Below are positions 8,836 through 16,513 of a stretch of DNA of 64,000 nucleotides, piece by piece. How positions within the stretch are numbered: position 1 is the stretch's first letter; the number at the start of each line of letters is the position of its first letter. Under the pieces are notes generated by a model. The model saw only the letters and a list, made by a program, of their open reading frames with translations, searched no databases and was not told the DNA's origin. A program made the translations under genes and the position numbers. This stretch comes from Longimicrobium sp. (GTDB lineage: Bacteria > Gemmatimonadota > Gemmatimonadetes > Longimicrobiales > Longimicrobiaceae): positions 124,001 through 188,000 of the forward strand of contig DASVQP010000117.1 of NCBI GenBank assembly GCA_036389135.1, read 5' to 3'.

Positions 8836-8942
8836 TCTCCCGGAGCAGGAATCGCGGGTTGCGCGGGCGCGTGCGGCGCTGTCTTGTTAGGCAGACGTGC
8901 AGCCCCGCCGGGCTCCGCACCCGCACCCTCACCAGGCCCATC

Positions 8943-9566
8943 TTGAGCGTCCCCAGCCCCTCCCAGAGCCAGCCTCTGATCCACATCTACGCCGACGAAT
9001 CGTGCCTGGGCAACCAGTTCAAGGACAGGGCACGCCCCGGCGGCGCCGCGGGGCTGGTGGAGTTCTTCCACCCCGAGCGCGGCTGGGTGCGGCGCGACTT
9101 CTGGCTTTCGGAGCCGGACACCACCAACAACCGGATGGCGATCCGCAGCGCGATCCTCCCGCTGGCGGCACTCAAGGCCGCGTCGCGCGTGGTGTTCACC
9201 ACCGACAGCCGCTACCTGGTGGACGGGATGACGCAGTGGGTGCACGGGTGGGCCGCCCGCGGCTGGACGCGCAAGACGGGGGAGATCGAGAACCTTGAGC
9301 AGTGGAAGGAGCTGCTGCGCACGGCGGGGCGCCACAAGATCATGTGGCGATGGGTGAAGGGCCACGCCGGCCATCCGCAGAACGAGTACGCGAACGACCT
9401 CGCCATCCGCGCCGCCACCAAGCAGCTCAACAGCGGCGGCCTGGTGGAATCCGGCTTCGACGACTGGATCGCGAAGCAGCAGGAGCGCGACAAGTTCCTC
9501 GACTTCTTCGCCATCCCCCCCGACGAGGTCGGCTTCAAGCCCGCGCGCGCCTTGCCGCGGGGTTGA
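8943..9566 (+). CDS. RNase HI-family protein lacking the second catalytic acid
   Basis: About 207 residues if read from the TTG at 8943; no ATG or GTG fits near the conserved N-terminus, and the ribosome-binding signal is weak, so the start is uncertain. RNase HI degrades RNA in RNA-DNA hybrids. The match to the E. coli enzyme is clear: YADESCLGN, TTNNRM, TDSRYLVDGMTQWVHGW, WVKGHAGHPQNE and the final Asp in YANDLA. Odd points: a short insertion after SCLGN, and the residue equivalent to E. coli Glu48 (NNRME) is Ala (NNRMA). The other three metal-binding Asp and the His are kept. A 50-residue C-terminal extension follows the domain. It may be a variant nuclease with altered metal use, or a binding protein. 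Confidence 0.85.
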   Translation: MSVPSPSQSQPLIHIYADESCLGNQFKDRARPGGAAGLVEFFHPERGWVRRDFWLSEPDTTNNRMAIRSAILPLAALKAASRVVFTTDSRYLVDGMTQWVHGWAARGWTRKTGEIENLEQWKELLRTAGRHKIMWRWVKGHAGHPQNEYANDLAIRAATKQLNSGGLVESGFDDWIAKQQERDKFLDFFAIPPDEVGFKPARALPRG

Positions 9567-9596
9567 CTGGATCAGATGGGTTGCAGACACACTGAG

Positions 9597-9623
9597 GGCA
9601 CGGACGCGAGAACGCTCCGTGCC
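9597..9623 (+). terminator. Hairpin after the RNase HI-like gene
   Basis: Perfect 8-bp arms GGCACGGA (9597-9604) and TCCGTGCC (9616-9623) start about 30 bp after the stop codon. There is only a weak T tract, so it may act as a terminator or as a 3' end stabiliser. Confidence 0.4.
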
Positions 9624-9651
9624 TGATGGTTCTATCCGTCTCCGTATTGCT

Positions 9652-10071
9652 CTACGACTCCGCCGCCTCACGCACCCGAACGTCGAGCTCTGCGCGAGTC
9701 TCCCGTTCGGAGCGGTCGAGCGACTCGTGCGCCCGGCGGTCCGTCTCGGGGATCTCGGCCCGCATCTCTCGCAGCGAGTCGAGCCACTCGCGCAACTTGG
9801 CGTCGCTTGCGCTCTCGTAGATAGGAGGGTCGAGCAACAGCGGCATCGTCAACTCTCCATCGAACGGCGTGGGCTGCGTGGCAACTCGCTCTCGTCGATC
9901 TCGCCCCGTGTTGATCCCTTCGTCGATTAATTGCGGAGTGAGTGGCTTGCCGTCGTGCCGCTTCACGAAATCACGGACGCGGTCGAGCTTGGAACTCTCG
10001 CTTCGCACAGAGTGCGTTGACAGCTTCGGATTGTCACCTTCCGTTCCAATGACCCGGGGCGGCTCTGTCAT
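9652..10071 (-). CDS. Hypothetical protein, third gene of a vapBC-like locus
   Basis: 139 residues, highly charged and Glu/Arg-rich with a predicted helical C-terminus (KLREWLDSLREMRAE and the following segment). No family recognised, no signal peptide and no membrane segment. The ATG at 10069-10071 overlaps the TGA at 10068-10070 that would end the toxin gene in its restored reading frame (ATGA). This indicates that the three genes were once one translationally coupled unit. It could be an accessory regulator or an unrelated passenger. Confidence 0.55.
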   Translation of the reverse strand: MTEPPRVIGTEGDNPKLSTHSVRSESSKLDRVRDFVKRHDGKPLTPQLIDEGINTGRDRRERVATQPTPFDGELTMPLLLDPPIYESASDAKLREWLDSLREMRAEIPETDRRAHESLDRSERETRAELDVRVREAAES

Positions 10072-10465
10072 CTCGCGAACTCCTGAATGGACACCGCCAA
10101 ACCCGGAAACGCCGCGAGCCCTTTTGGTCGTTGGTGACGAGCGGCACGCGCGCGGCCTGCGCGAGCACGACGAACTCGCAGTCGTAGGGCGAGCACCCCG
10201 ATGTGATCGCGAGATCCAGCACCGCCCGGAAGTGCGGGCGCTGCGTAGTCCGGACGAGAGCCTCCGCCTTTACATATGCCTCGTCCGCCATGACAGCGGA
10301 AATCGCCGTCCTGCGCACCGAGAGCCACAGCACGTTCAGGAACTCACCCTGCCATTGGGGCGGCGCATACCAGTCCGCATCTCGTCCGAGAACGCGCTGC
10401 GCATCTTCGGTCAGAGGGCCCGCGATGAGTTGGTAGGCGATCAGGTTCGTGTCGGCTACGATCAC
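10068..10465 (-). pseudogene. PIN-domain toxin (VapC-like), frameshifted near the 3' end
   Basis: PIN-fold ribonuclease toxin. Starts at a GTG (10463-10465) that overlaps the antitoxin stop by 4 bp. Visible motifs: VADTNLIAYQL with the first catalytic Asp, a central helical region, the third acidic site YDCEFVVLAQ, and the last acidic site TNDQK. Immediately after TNDQK the frame breaks at the run CCAAAAGGG (about 10119-10127). Reading on in the -1 frame gives GLAAFPGLAVSIQEFAR and a stop at 10068, which is the normal VapC ending; the unshifted frame runs to 10034 with an unrelated tail. So the catalytic core is intact but the last strand and helix are lost unless a ribosome slips or the base count is a sequencing error. 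Confidence 0.7.
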
Positions 10466-10710
10466 CCGGCCCGCCCCGAGACGGCTTCCTCGATCAGCTC
10501 GTCGGTCAACGGTATCAGCGTGCCCTTTTCGCGGAACTCTCGAATTCGCTCGATGTAGCCTTCGATGTCCCCAAGGTGGGGGCGCTTGACCGAGAGGCGC
10601 CGGACGGTGGCGGTGAGCTCGAACGCCACCATCCGGCGCTCCTCGTCGGACAGGGAACGATACGTACAGCACAGCTCGTCAGGGACGTTCTCGATCAGCA
10701 GGGCGGCCAT
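10462..10710 (-). CDS. Antitoxin partner of the PIN toxin (VapB-like)
   Basis: 82 residues. Acidic and helical, starting MAALLIENVPDELCCTYRSL, with a C-terminal half (IREFREKGTLIPLTDELIEEA) that resembles the toxin-wrapping tail of type II antitoxins. Its length and its 4-bp overlap with the downstream PIN-domain gene are standard for vapBC pairs. The DNA-binding class is not clear from sequence; a FitA/ribbon-helix-helix type N-terminus is the best guess. Confidence 0.65.
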   Translation of the reverse strand: MAALLIENVPDELCCTYRSLSDEERRMVAFELTATVRRLSVKRPHLGDIEGYIERIREFREKGTLIPLTDELIEEAVSGRAG

Positions 10711-10831
10711 CTCTCCTCGTGGGTGCAGGTTGCCTGATGCACCCTAATCACCCTTGAGCATCCCGTCAAGCGGGACGGCCCCAAGTGCGCGCACTATGCG
10801 CCAGCGGCCGTCCCCACACGGACTTAGCGCG

Positions 10832-11521
10832 TCAGTCAGGGTGCGCTACCGCTCCGAAAATCCGCTCGAAGCTGCGCACTGCTGCGGCCTCGACCTCGGG
10901 CATTGAGACGGCGCGGCCGAGCTCGCCGGAGATGGAGCCGACGCCGTGCGCGCGGATGCCGCAGGGGACGATGGTGCCGAAGAAGGAGAGGTCCGTGCTG
11001 ACGTTCAGGGCGAAGCCGTGGCTCGTGATCCAGCCGGAGGAGACGCGCACGCCGATGGCCGCCAGCTTCCGGTCCTCCACCCACACGCCCGTCAGCCCCT
11101 CCTTGCGCCCGCCCGTCAGACCGAACTCGGCGAGGACGCCGATCAGCGCCTCCTCCAGGTCGCGAAGGTAGCGGTGCAGGTCGCAGCGGTCCGGCTTCAG
11201 GTCCAGGATCGGATAGCCGACGAGCTGGCCGGGGCCGTGGTAGGTCACGTCCCCGCCCCGCCCCGTCTCGAACAACTCGATCCCCCGCTCCGCGCGCTCC
11301 TCCGGCGACACGAGAACGTGCTCGTCGTGCGAGCCGCTGCCGAGCGTGATGACGTGCGGATGCTCCAGCAGCAGGAGCGTGTCCGGAATCTCGCCCGCGC
11401 GCCGCTTTGCCACCAGCTCCGCCTGCAGGGCCAGCGCATCGGCGTACGAGACGGTGCCAAGGCGGCGTACTTCCAGCACGCGCACCGTGCCGGTCGTCAG
11501 ATCCTGCATATGGAAAGTCAC
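10832..11521 (-). CDS. lipB: Octanoyl-[ACP]:protein N-octanoyltransferase (LipB)
   Basis: 229 residues. Transfers octanoate from acyl carrier protein to the lipoyl domains of dehydrogenase complexes, the first step of lipoate synthesis. Family motifs: LLLLEHPHVITLG, RGGDVTYHGPGQLVGYPI, GVWVEDRKLAAIGV with the conserved Lys, SHGFALN, and the catalytic Cys in TIVPCGI. It is separated by one gene from a 2-oxoacid dehydrogenase operon whose E2 subunit carries a lipoyl domain, so substrate and modifying enzyme lie together. The start ATG at 11519-11521 gives the family length; a second Met four residues in is an alternative. Confidence 0.93.
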   Translation of the reverse strand: MTFHMQDLTTGTVRVLEVRRLGTVSYADALALQAELVAKRRAGEIPDTLLLLEHPHVITLGSGSHDEHVLVSPEERAERGIELFETGRGGDVTYHGPGQLVGYPILDLKPDRCDLHRYLRDLEEALIGVLAEFGLTGGRKEGLTGVWVEDRKLAAIGVRVSSGWITSHGFALNVSTDLSFFGTIVPCGIRAHGVGSISGELGRAVSMPEVEAAAVRSFERIFGAVAHPD

Positions 11522-11563
11522 CTGTCAGAAAGGTCGGTGCAAAGCCCACAACGAGAAAAGCAT

Positions 11564-11646
11564 CACACAGAGACGCAGAGGGAAAGGCAAGGGCACAGAG
11601 AACCCCCACGATTTGTTCTTTCAGTTTCCTCTGTGGCTCTGTGTGA
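11564..11646. repeat. Intergenic inverted repeat, CACACAGAGAC type, copy 1
   Basis: Left arm from 11564 (cacacagagacgcagagg) and right arm ending at 11646 (cctctgtggctctgtgtg) form an imperfect inverted repeat about 83 bp long. Other copies are at 16302-16388 and 31351-31450. The left flank aaaagcatcacacagagacg is shared with the 31.3 kb copy. It lies between lipB and the BI-1 family gene. Confidence 0.8.
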
Positions 11647-11685
11647 GGCCCATCTGTTCTCCTTCTACGATAGAAGAAACGAAGA

Positions 11686-11717
11686 AGCGGGGCCCCGGGC
11701 AACCCCGGGGCCCCGCT
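11686..11717 (-). terminator. Strong terminator after the BI-1 family gene
   Basis: Perfect 14-bp GC arms (AGCGGGGCCCCGGG and its complement) with a 4-nt loop, 21 bp after the stop at 11738. On the minus strand the hairpin is followed by a T-rich stretch (TTCTTCGTTTCTTC). Confidence 0.75.
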
Positions 11718-11737
11718 CCATCGCGCCGAAAGCGCGC

Positions 11738-12430
11738 CTACCGCCGCGACATGAAGATGCGCAGCACGTACCAGAAGAGGAGCGCGACCGATGCGAAGAG
11801 CGCGAGCGCGGCGGACACGTAGCGGTCTTCCGGGTAGCTGTTCATCACCTTGGACGTCTCGTACAGGATGGCGAGGCCCGCGAAGACCACCATCGCCACC
11901 GAGAAGAAGGTGCCGAGCTCGAAGCCGAAGATCACGCCGCACACGATCAGCACCAGCGCCGACACACCCATCCAGCGCAGCGCGCTGCCCAGGAAGGTGA
12001 AGTCCTTGCCGCTGTACATGGCCACCAGCGTCAGCCCCGCGAAGCCCACGAGCGTCGCCACGACCGCGCTGCTGATGGCGCCCGGTGCGGAGACCTCGGC
12101 GAGCACCAGGAGCGGGACGAAGAAGACGGCTTCCGCCACCACGTAGCCGGCGAGCGCCGCGTACTGCCCCGCCTTCGACTCCGAGCGCGCGGCCATCCCG
12201 CTGAACAGCCACCCGGCCACCATCAGGCCGCCGATCACGAGCAGCCAGCTCACCCCGAGCATCGCCTGCGCCATCGGGTAGGCGAGGCCCATCTGGAAGA
12301 AGAACGTCTCCACCGCCGCGAAGCCGAGGATGGCGACGAGGAGGTGCTGGTAGGTGCGCGCGATGAAGGCGGAGCGCCGCGTGGCGTCGAGCCCGGATAC
12401 CGCGGGGAACGGCGTGGTGAAATCGTTCAT
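11738..12430 (-). CDS. Bax inhibitor-1 / YccA family membrane protein
   Basis: 230 residues with seven hydrophobic helices and few charged residues between them, typical of the BI-1/YccA (TMBIM) family. Family features: RTYQHLLVAILGFAAVE at the first helix, YSGKDFTFLGSALRWMG, and SYPEDRYVSAALALFASV at the sixth and seventh helices, with the Asp of EDRYVSAALAL expected at the pH-sensing site of these channels. In bacteria they modulate FtsH proteolysis or ion leak; the specific role here is unknown. The start at 12430 (MNDFTTPF) was chosen over a 46-residue longer frame that is Arg-rich and covers promoter DNA. A strong hairpin terminates the gene. Confidence 0.85.
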   Translation of the reverse strand: MNDFTTPFPAVSGLDATRRSAFIARTYQHLLVAILGFAAVETFFFQMGLAYPMAQAMLGVSWLLVIGGLMVAGWLFSGMAARSESKAGQYAALAGYVVAEAVFFVPLLVLAEVSAPGAISSAVVATLVGFAGLTLVAMYSGKDFTFLGSALRWMGVSALVLIVCGVIFGFELGTFFSVAMVVFAGLAILYETSKVMNSYPEDRYVSAALALFASVALLFWYVLRIFMSRR

Positions 12431-12530
12431 CTGGATGGATCTCTCACGGAAGGATCTCGGGAGCCGGGCTCCGGCGGGAGCCCGGCGGCGGGTGCCCAAG
12501 GATAAACGCGACCGGCGCGGCGCACAAGCG

Positions 12531-12565
12531 AAAAGGGAGGCCGGCGCACCCCGCGCCGGCCTCCC
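12531..12565 (-). terminator. Terminator after the E2 gene
   Basis: A perfect 13-bp inverted repeat (GGGAGGCCGGCGC, 5-nt loop) lies 24 bp past the E2 stop. On the minus strand it is followed by TTTT. It ends the E1alpha-E1beta-E2 operon before the BI-1 family gene. Confidence 0.75.
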
Positions 12566-12588
12566 GCTCATCCATCCACGGGAGCCGC

Positions 12589-14049
12589 TCAGCCGTTCTC
12601 GCTGGCGCTCTCCATCAGCTCCTTGACGCGGGCGAGGAACTGGTCGCCGTCCGCGCCGTTGACCAGGCGGTGGTCGTAGCCCAGCGAGATGAAGCCGCGC
12701 TTGCGGGCCACGATGGCGTGGCTGCCGAACTCGTCCGTCACCACCGCCGGGCGCATCTCCACGCCGCCGACGCCCATGATGGCGACCTGCGGCTGGCTGA
12801 TGATGGGGAAGCCGATGGTGGTGCCAAAGATCCCCGGGTTGGTGATGGTGAAGGTGCCGCCCTGGATCTCTTCCGGCTTGAGCTGGCGGTTGCGCGCGCG
12901 CGTCGCCAGGTCGTTGATGCGGCGCGCGAGCCCTACCAGCGACAGGTCGTCCGCGCCGCGCACCACGGGCACGATCAGCCCGTTTTCAATGGCCACCGCA
13001 ATCCCCACGTTCACGTCGGCGCGGTAGATCACGTCCGTGCCGCTGATGGTGGCGTTGAGCTTGGGATGCTCGCGCAGCGCCTGCGCCACCGCCTTTGCGA
13101 TGAAGTGCGTGTAGGTGACCTTGACCCCCGCCTCGGCCCAGGCGCGCTTGGACTTGGCGCGCACCTGGTCGATGCGCGAGTAGTCCACCTCGAAGTACGA
13201 GTGCACGTGCGGCGAGATGCGCCGCGAGAGCACCATGTTCTGCGCGATGATCTGCGTGATGCGGCTCATCGGCTCCACGCGGTCGTTGGGCCCCGCCGTG
13301 ACGGCCGGGTGCTCCACGCGCGTGTAGAACTCGTCCCAGCCGAAGCCCTCGCCGTCCTGGCGCGGGGCGGCGGGGCGCTTGGCGGGCGGCTGCTGCGCGG
13401 CGCCCGCGGTGGCCGGCTGCGCACTGGGCACGGCGGCTGGGGCCGACGCCTTCTCCTCCACGTAGCGGAGGATGTCGTCCTTGGTGACGCGCCCCGCGCG
13501 GCCGGTGCCGGGGACGGCGCTGACCTCCACCCCATGCTCCGCGGCAATCTTACGGACGAGCGGCGTGCTCCTGCGGCGCAGGCGTTCCTCCGCCGTCTCA
13601 GGCCCGCCGTCGTGGGCGGGCGCCATCGGCGCCGGGTCCTCGGACGGCGAGCGGCCGTCCGCGGGAGCCCCCGCGCCGCCGCCCGTCTCCGGCTGACCCA
13701 CGGATGACTCGGGGAGGGTGGTGGCCGTCTCACCCGGCACTGTGGCCGCCGGCTCGCCCGCCGCGGCGGGGGCGGGGGCCGAAGCGGCGGCGCCGGCGGC
13801 CGCGTTCACGTCCGTCTCGATGTACGCGACGATCGTCCCCACCTCCACCGTCTGGCCTTCCTGCACCACGACCTCGGTGAGGATGCCGGCGGCGGGGGAC
13901 GGGATCTCGGCGTCCACCTTGTCGGTGGCGATCTCCATGATGGGCTCGTCGCGCTCCACCTTGTCGCCCACCTTCTTGAGCCACACCGACACGGTGCCCT
14001 CCGCGATGGATTCGCCCATCTGGGGCATCGGGACTTCGATACGGGCCAT
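12589..14049 (-). CDS. 2-oxoacid dehydrogenase E2, dihydrolipoamide acyltransferase
   Basis: 486 residues. Core acyltransferase of a 2-oxoacid dehydrogenase complex. Lipoyl domain at residues 1-80 with the lipoylated Lys in EIATDKVDAE; Pro/Ala/Gly-rich linker; E3-binding domain near 165-200 (PLVRKIAAEHGVEVSAVPGTGRAGRVTKDDI); linker; catalytic domain from about 250 with the C-terminal active-site motif DHRLVNGADGDQFL. One lipoyl domain and this linker pattern fit branched-chain or pyruvate complexes of Gram-negative and related bacteria. It follows the E1beta gene after a 107-bp gap that holds an inverted repeat. The lipoyl group is probably made by the nearby LipB. Confidence 0.92.
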   Translation of the reverse strand: MARIEVPMPQMGESIAEGTVSVWLKKVGDKVERDEPIMEIATDKVDAEIPSPAAGILTEVVVQEGQTVEVGTIVAYIETDVNAAAGAAASAPAPAAAGEPAATVPGETATTLPESSVGQPETGGGAGAPADGRSPSEDPAPMAPAHDGGPETAEERLRRRSTPLVRKIAAEHGVEVSAVPGTGRAGRVTKDDILRYVEEKASAPAAVPSAQPATAGAAQQPPAKRPAAPRQDGEGFGWDEFYTRVEHPAVTAGPNDRVEPMSRITQIIAQNMVLSRRISPHVHSYFEVDYSRIDQVRAKSKRAWAEAGVKVTYTHFIAKAVAQALREHPKLNATISGTDVIYRADVNVGIAVAIENGLIVPVVRGADDLSLVGLARRINDLATRARNRQLKPEEIQGGTFTITNPGIFGTTIGFPIISQPQVAIMGVGGVEMRPAVVTDEFGSHAIVARKRGFISLGYDHRLVNGADGDQFLARVKELMESASENG

Positions 14050-14080
14050 GGTATGCTTCCGTCTGCGGTGCAGGTTTGAA

Positions 14081-14156
14081 AGTGCTGAGTGCTTGAGTGC
14101 TAAGTGCTAAGTGCAGAAATGCATGTTACTTAGGACTTAGCACTTAGCACTTAGGA
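14081..14156. repeat. Intergenic repeat of AGTGCTAAGTGC units, inverted
   Basis: The left half has four tandem AGTGCT(A/G)AGTGC-like units (14081-14114); the right half (14130-14156) has the same units inverted (TTAGCACTTAGCACTTAG). Together they can form a long hairpin with a 15-nt loop. It starts right after the E1beta stop and ends about 30 bp before the E2 start, so transcription of E2 must cross it. Confidence 0.75.
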
Positions 14157-15191
14157 CTAGTAGTTCGCCAGGTGCCGCGCCGCCTTCACGATGTCCTCCG
14201 TCTGCGGGAGGAAGTAGTCCTCCAGCGGCGGGGAGTACGGGATGGGGGCGTCGAGGGCGGTGACGCGCAGGATGGGCGCGTCGAGCCACTCGAAGGCCTT
14301 CTCGTTCACCCGCATCGCGATCTCGCCGGCGATGCCGCCGGTGCGGGTGTCCTCGTGCACCACCAGGAGCCGGTTCGTCTTCTTGACCGACTCCAGGATC
14401 GCGTCCTCGTCCAGCGGCAGGAGGGTGCGCAGGTCGATGATCTCCACCGACAGGCCGTCCTCCTTTTCCAGGATCTCGGCCGCTTCCTCGCTCTTGTGCA
14501 CCATCGCCGCGTAGGTGACGATGGTGAGATCCTTGCCCTCGCGGTGCGTGCGCGCCTTGCCGATGGGGACGATGTAGTCCTCCGCCGGGAGCACCTCGCG
14601 AAGCTGCGGGCGCCGGTACAGCCACTTGTGCTCGAAGAAGAGCACCGGGTCGTCGTCGCGGATCGCGGCCTTGATGAGGCCCTTGGCGTCGCGCGCGGTC
14701 GACGGGTACACGATCTTGAGCCCGGGCGTGTGGAAGAACGCCGCTTCCGGGTTCTGCGAGTGGAACGGGCCCCCGCGCACGTATCCGCCGGACGGGCCGC
14801 GGATGACGATGGGCTGCGGGCCGGAGCCCCGGTAGCGCGACGTGGCCACGTAGTTGGTGATCATGTCGTACGCGCACGAGATGAAGTCGATGAACTGCAT
14901 CTCGATCACCGGGCGCATCCCCATGTGCGCCGCGCCGGCCGCCGCCCCCGTGAAGCCGATCTCGGAGATGGGGGTGTCGATCACGCGCGGGGCGCCGAAG
15001 TACTGCTGCATCCCCTCGGTGACCTTGAAGGCGCCGCCGTACGCCCCGATGTCCTCGCCCATCAGGAAGACGCGCTCGTCGCGCTCCATCTCTTCCCAGA
15101 TCCCCTCGCGGATCGCCTCCAGCAACGTGACGGGCTTGCCCTGCTCGGACATGCGAACCGCTTCCGGCTTCTCGTTGACCACGGTCGACAT
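14157..15191 (-). CDS. 2-oxoacid dehydrogenase E1 component, beta subunit
   Basis: 344 residues. With the alpha subunit it forms the thiamin-diphosphate-dependent decarboxylase of the complex. Family blocks: FLMGEDIGAYGGAFKVTEGM near residue 40, DTPISEIGFTGAAAGAAHMG, FIDFISCAYDMITNYVATSRYR, GPSGGYVRGGPFHSQNPEAAFFHTPGL and EDYFLPQTEDIV at the C-terminus. Start at the ATG at 15189-15191, eight bases after the alpha subunit stop. The two subunits are therefore made from one message. Whether the substrate is pyruvate or branched-chain ketoacids is not settled by sequence. Confidence 0.92.
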   Translation of the reverse strand: MSTVVNEKPEAVRMSEQGKPVTLLEAIREGIWEEMERDERVFLMGEDIGAYGGAFKVTEGMQQYFGAPRVIDTPISEIGFTGAAAGAAHMGMRPVIEMQFIDFISCAYDMITNYVATSRYRGSGPQPIVIRGPSGGYVRGGPFHSQNPEAAFFHTPGLKIVYPSTARDAKGLIKAAIRDDDPVLFFEHKWLYRRPQLREVLPAEDYIVPIGKARTHREGKDLTIVTYAAMVHKSEEAAEILEKEDGLSVEIIDLRTLLPLDEDAILESVKKTNRLLVVHEDTRTGGIAGEIAMRVNEKAFEWLDAPILRVTALDAPIPYSPPLEDYFLPQTEDIVKAARHLANY

Positions 15192-15199
15192 CGAAGTGC

Positions 15200-16276
15200 T
15201 CAGGCCTGGGTGGGGTCGGCGGGGGTGTGGCGCGTCCAGGGGGCACGCACCGGCCCATCCGCGTACACGTCGGTCAGCGCCTCCTCCGGCTCCGGGAGGG
15301 GCGACGTCTCGGCTTCGGCGATGGTGGCGTCCAGCTCCGCGTCGATCCGCTCGTCGATGGCGCGCAGCTCGTCGGCGGAGGCCCACTCATTCTCCTTCAG
15401 GGTGACGATGAAGCGGTCGATCGGGTCGTTGCTCGCCGCCCAGCGGTCGATCTCCGCCGGGTCCACGTAGCTCTGGTTGTCGTGCTGCGCGTGCCCCTTG
15501 CGGCGGTACGTCATCACCTCGATGAGCGTGACCCCCTCGCCGGCGCGGGCGCGGTCCACGGCGCGTTTCGCGGCGCCGTAGACGGCCAGCATGTCGTTGC
15601 CGTCCACCTTCTCCGCCGCCACGCCGTACCCGGGCGCCTTGTCCACGAACGACTTGGCGGCGGTCTGCAGGCGGGTGGGGGTGGTGTAGGCCCACTGGTT
15701 GTTCTCCACGATCACCACCAGCGGGCAGCGCTGCACGGCCGCGAAGTTGATCCCCTCGTGGAAGGCGCCGGTGGAGGTGGCGCCGTCGCCGATGTAGACC
15801 ATCCCCACCCGGTCCTGGCCGCGCTGCTTGAAGGTGAGCGTAACCCCCGCCATTACCGGCACCAGGTCACCCAGCGGCGAGATCTGGCCGATGAAGCCGC
15901 GCTGGTAGTCGGTGAAGTGGATGTTCAGCTCCTTGCCGCGCGCCGGCGAGTCGCCCTTGGCCATGTACTGCCGCACCACCTCGGCCGGCGTGGCGCCCAC
16001 CGTGATCATGGAGCCCAGGTTGCGGATCAGCGGCGACAGCATGTCGCCCGTGCCATCCGTGCGGCGCCGCAGCGCGTACGCGCTCGCCACCGACTCCCCC
16101 TCCTGCCCCAGCGAGCGGAAGAGCCCCCCCACCACCTTGCTCTGCCGGAAGAGGTTCTCGAGCTTCTCCTCCAACGAGCGGGTGAGCCTCACCAGCCGGT
16201 ACATCTCCAAGAGCTGCTCGCGCGTGAGCCCGTGCGGGATCGCGGCGGCGGGAGGTGACTTGGTCTTGCTAGCCAT
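15200..16276 (-). CDS. 2-oxoacid dehydrogenase E1 component, alpha subunit
   Basis: 358 residues. Carries the thiamin diphosphate and magnesium site: GDGATSTGAFHEGINFAAV followed by NNQWAYTTPT about 30 residues on. The phosphorylation-loop region YRRKGHAQHDNQSYVDPAEIDRW is also typical of E1alpha. The start at 16276 (MASKTKSP) was preferred over an upstream ATG at 16306 that lies inside repeat DNA. It is the first gene of the E1alpha-E1beta-E2 operon; no E3 gene is present nearby, so E3 must come from elsewhere. Confidence 0.92.
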   Translation of the reverse strand: MASKTKSPPAAAIPHGLTREQLLEMYRLVRLTRSLEEKLENLFRQSKVVGGLFRSLGQEGESVASAYALRRRTDGTGDMLSPLIRNLGSMITVGATPAEVVRQYMAKGDSPARGKELNIHFTDYQRGFIGQISPLGDLVPVMAGVTLTFKQRGQDRVGMVYIGDGATSTGAFHEGINFAAVQRCPLVVIVENNQWAYTTPTRLQTAAKSFVDKAPGYGVAAEKVDGNDMLAVYGAAKRAVDRARAGEGVTLIEVMTYRRKGHAQHDNQSYVDPAEIDRWAASNDPIDRFIVTLKENEWASADELRAIDERIDAELDATIAEAETSPLPEPEEALTDVYADGPVRAPWTRHTPADPTQA

Positions 16277-16301
16277 GAATGCCGAAGTTCCAACAGCGCG
16301 T

Positions 16302-16388
16302 TTCACACAGACACCGCGGAGAAGAACGGAAAGCCGCAGAGAACCTCTCCTGCCGTTCTTCCTCTGTGTCTCTGTGTCTTTTGTGTGA
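16302..16388. repeat. Intergenic inverted repeat, CACACAGAGAC type, copy 2
   Basis: The left arm begins ttcacacagacaccgcgg and the right arm ends tctctgtgtcttttgtgtgag. Inner arms (gaagaacgg and ccgttcttc) also pair. It lies just upstream of the E1alpha start, so it is in the 5' region of that operon. Confidence 0.75.
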
Positions 16389-16462
16389 GCCCGCTGTTCA
16401 AGAATGCAGGCCGAAGCACGACAACTTGGCGCGCGCCCCCCGGCCGCGTCAACCCAACGCGA

Positions 16463-16490
16463 AGCGGCGGAAGCCGGGGCCTCCGCCGCT
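16463..16490 (-). terminator. Hairpin after mrdA
   Basis: 9-bp perfect arms (AGCGGCGGA and TCCGCCGCT) plus an internal GGCC pairing start 23 bp past the mrdA stop. The T tract is better on the plus strand (cgtttt), so it may be bidirectional. Confidence 0.4.
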
Positions 16491-16513
16491 CGTTTTGCCC
16501 GCGAGCGCCCCCG

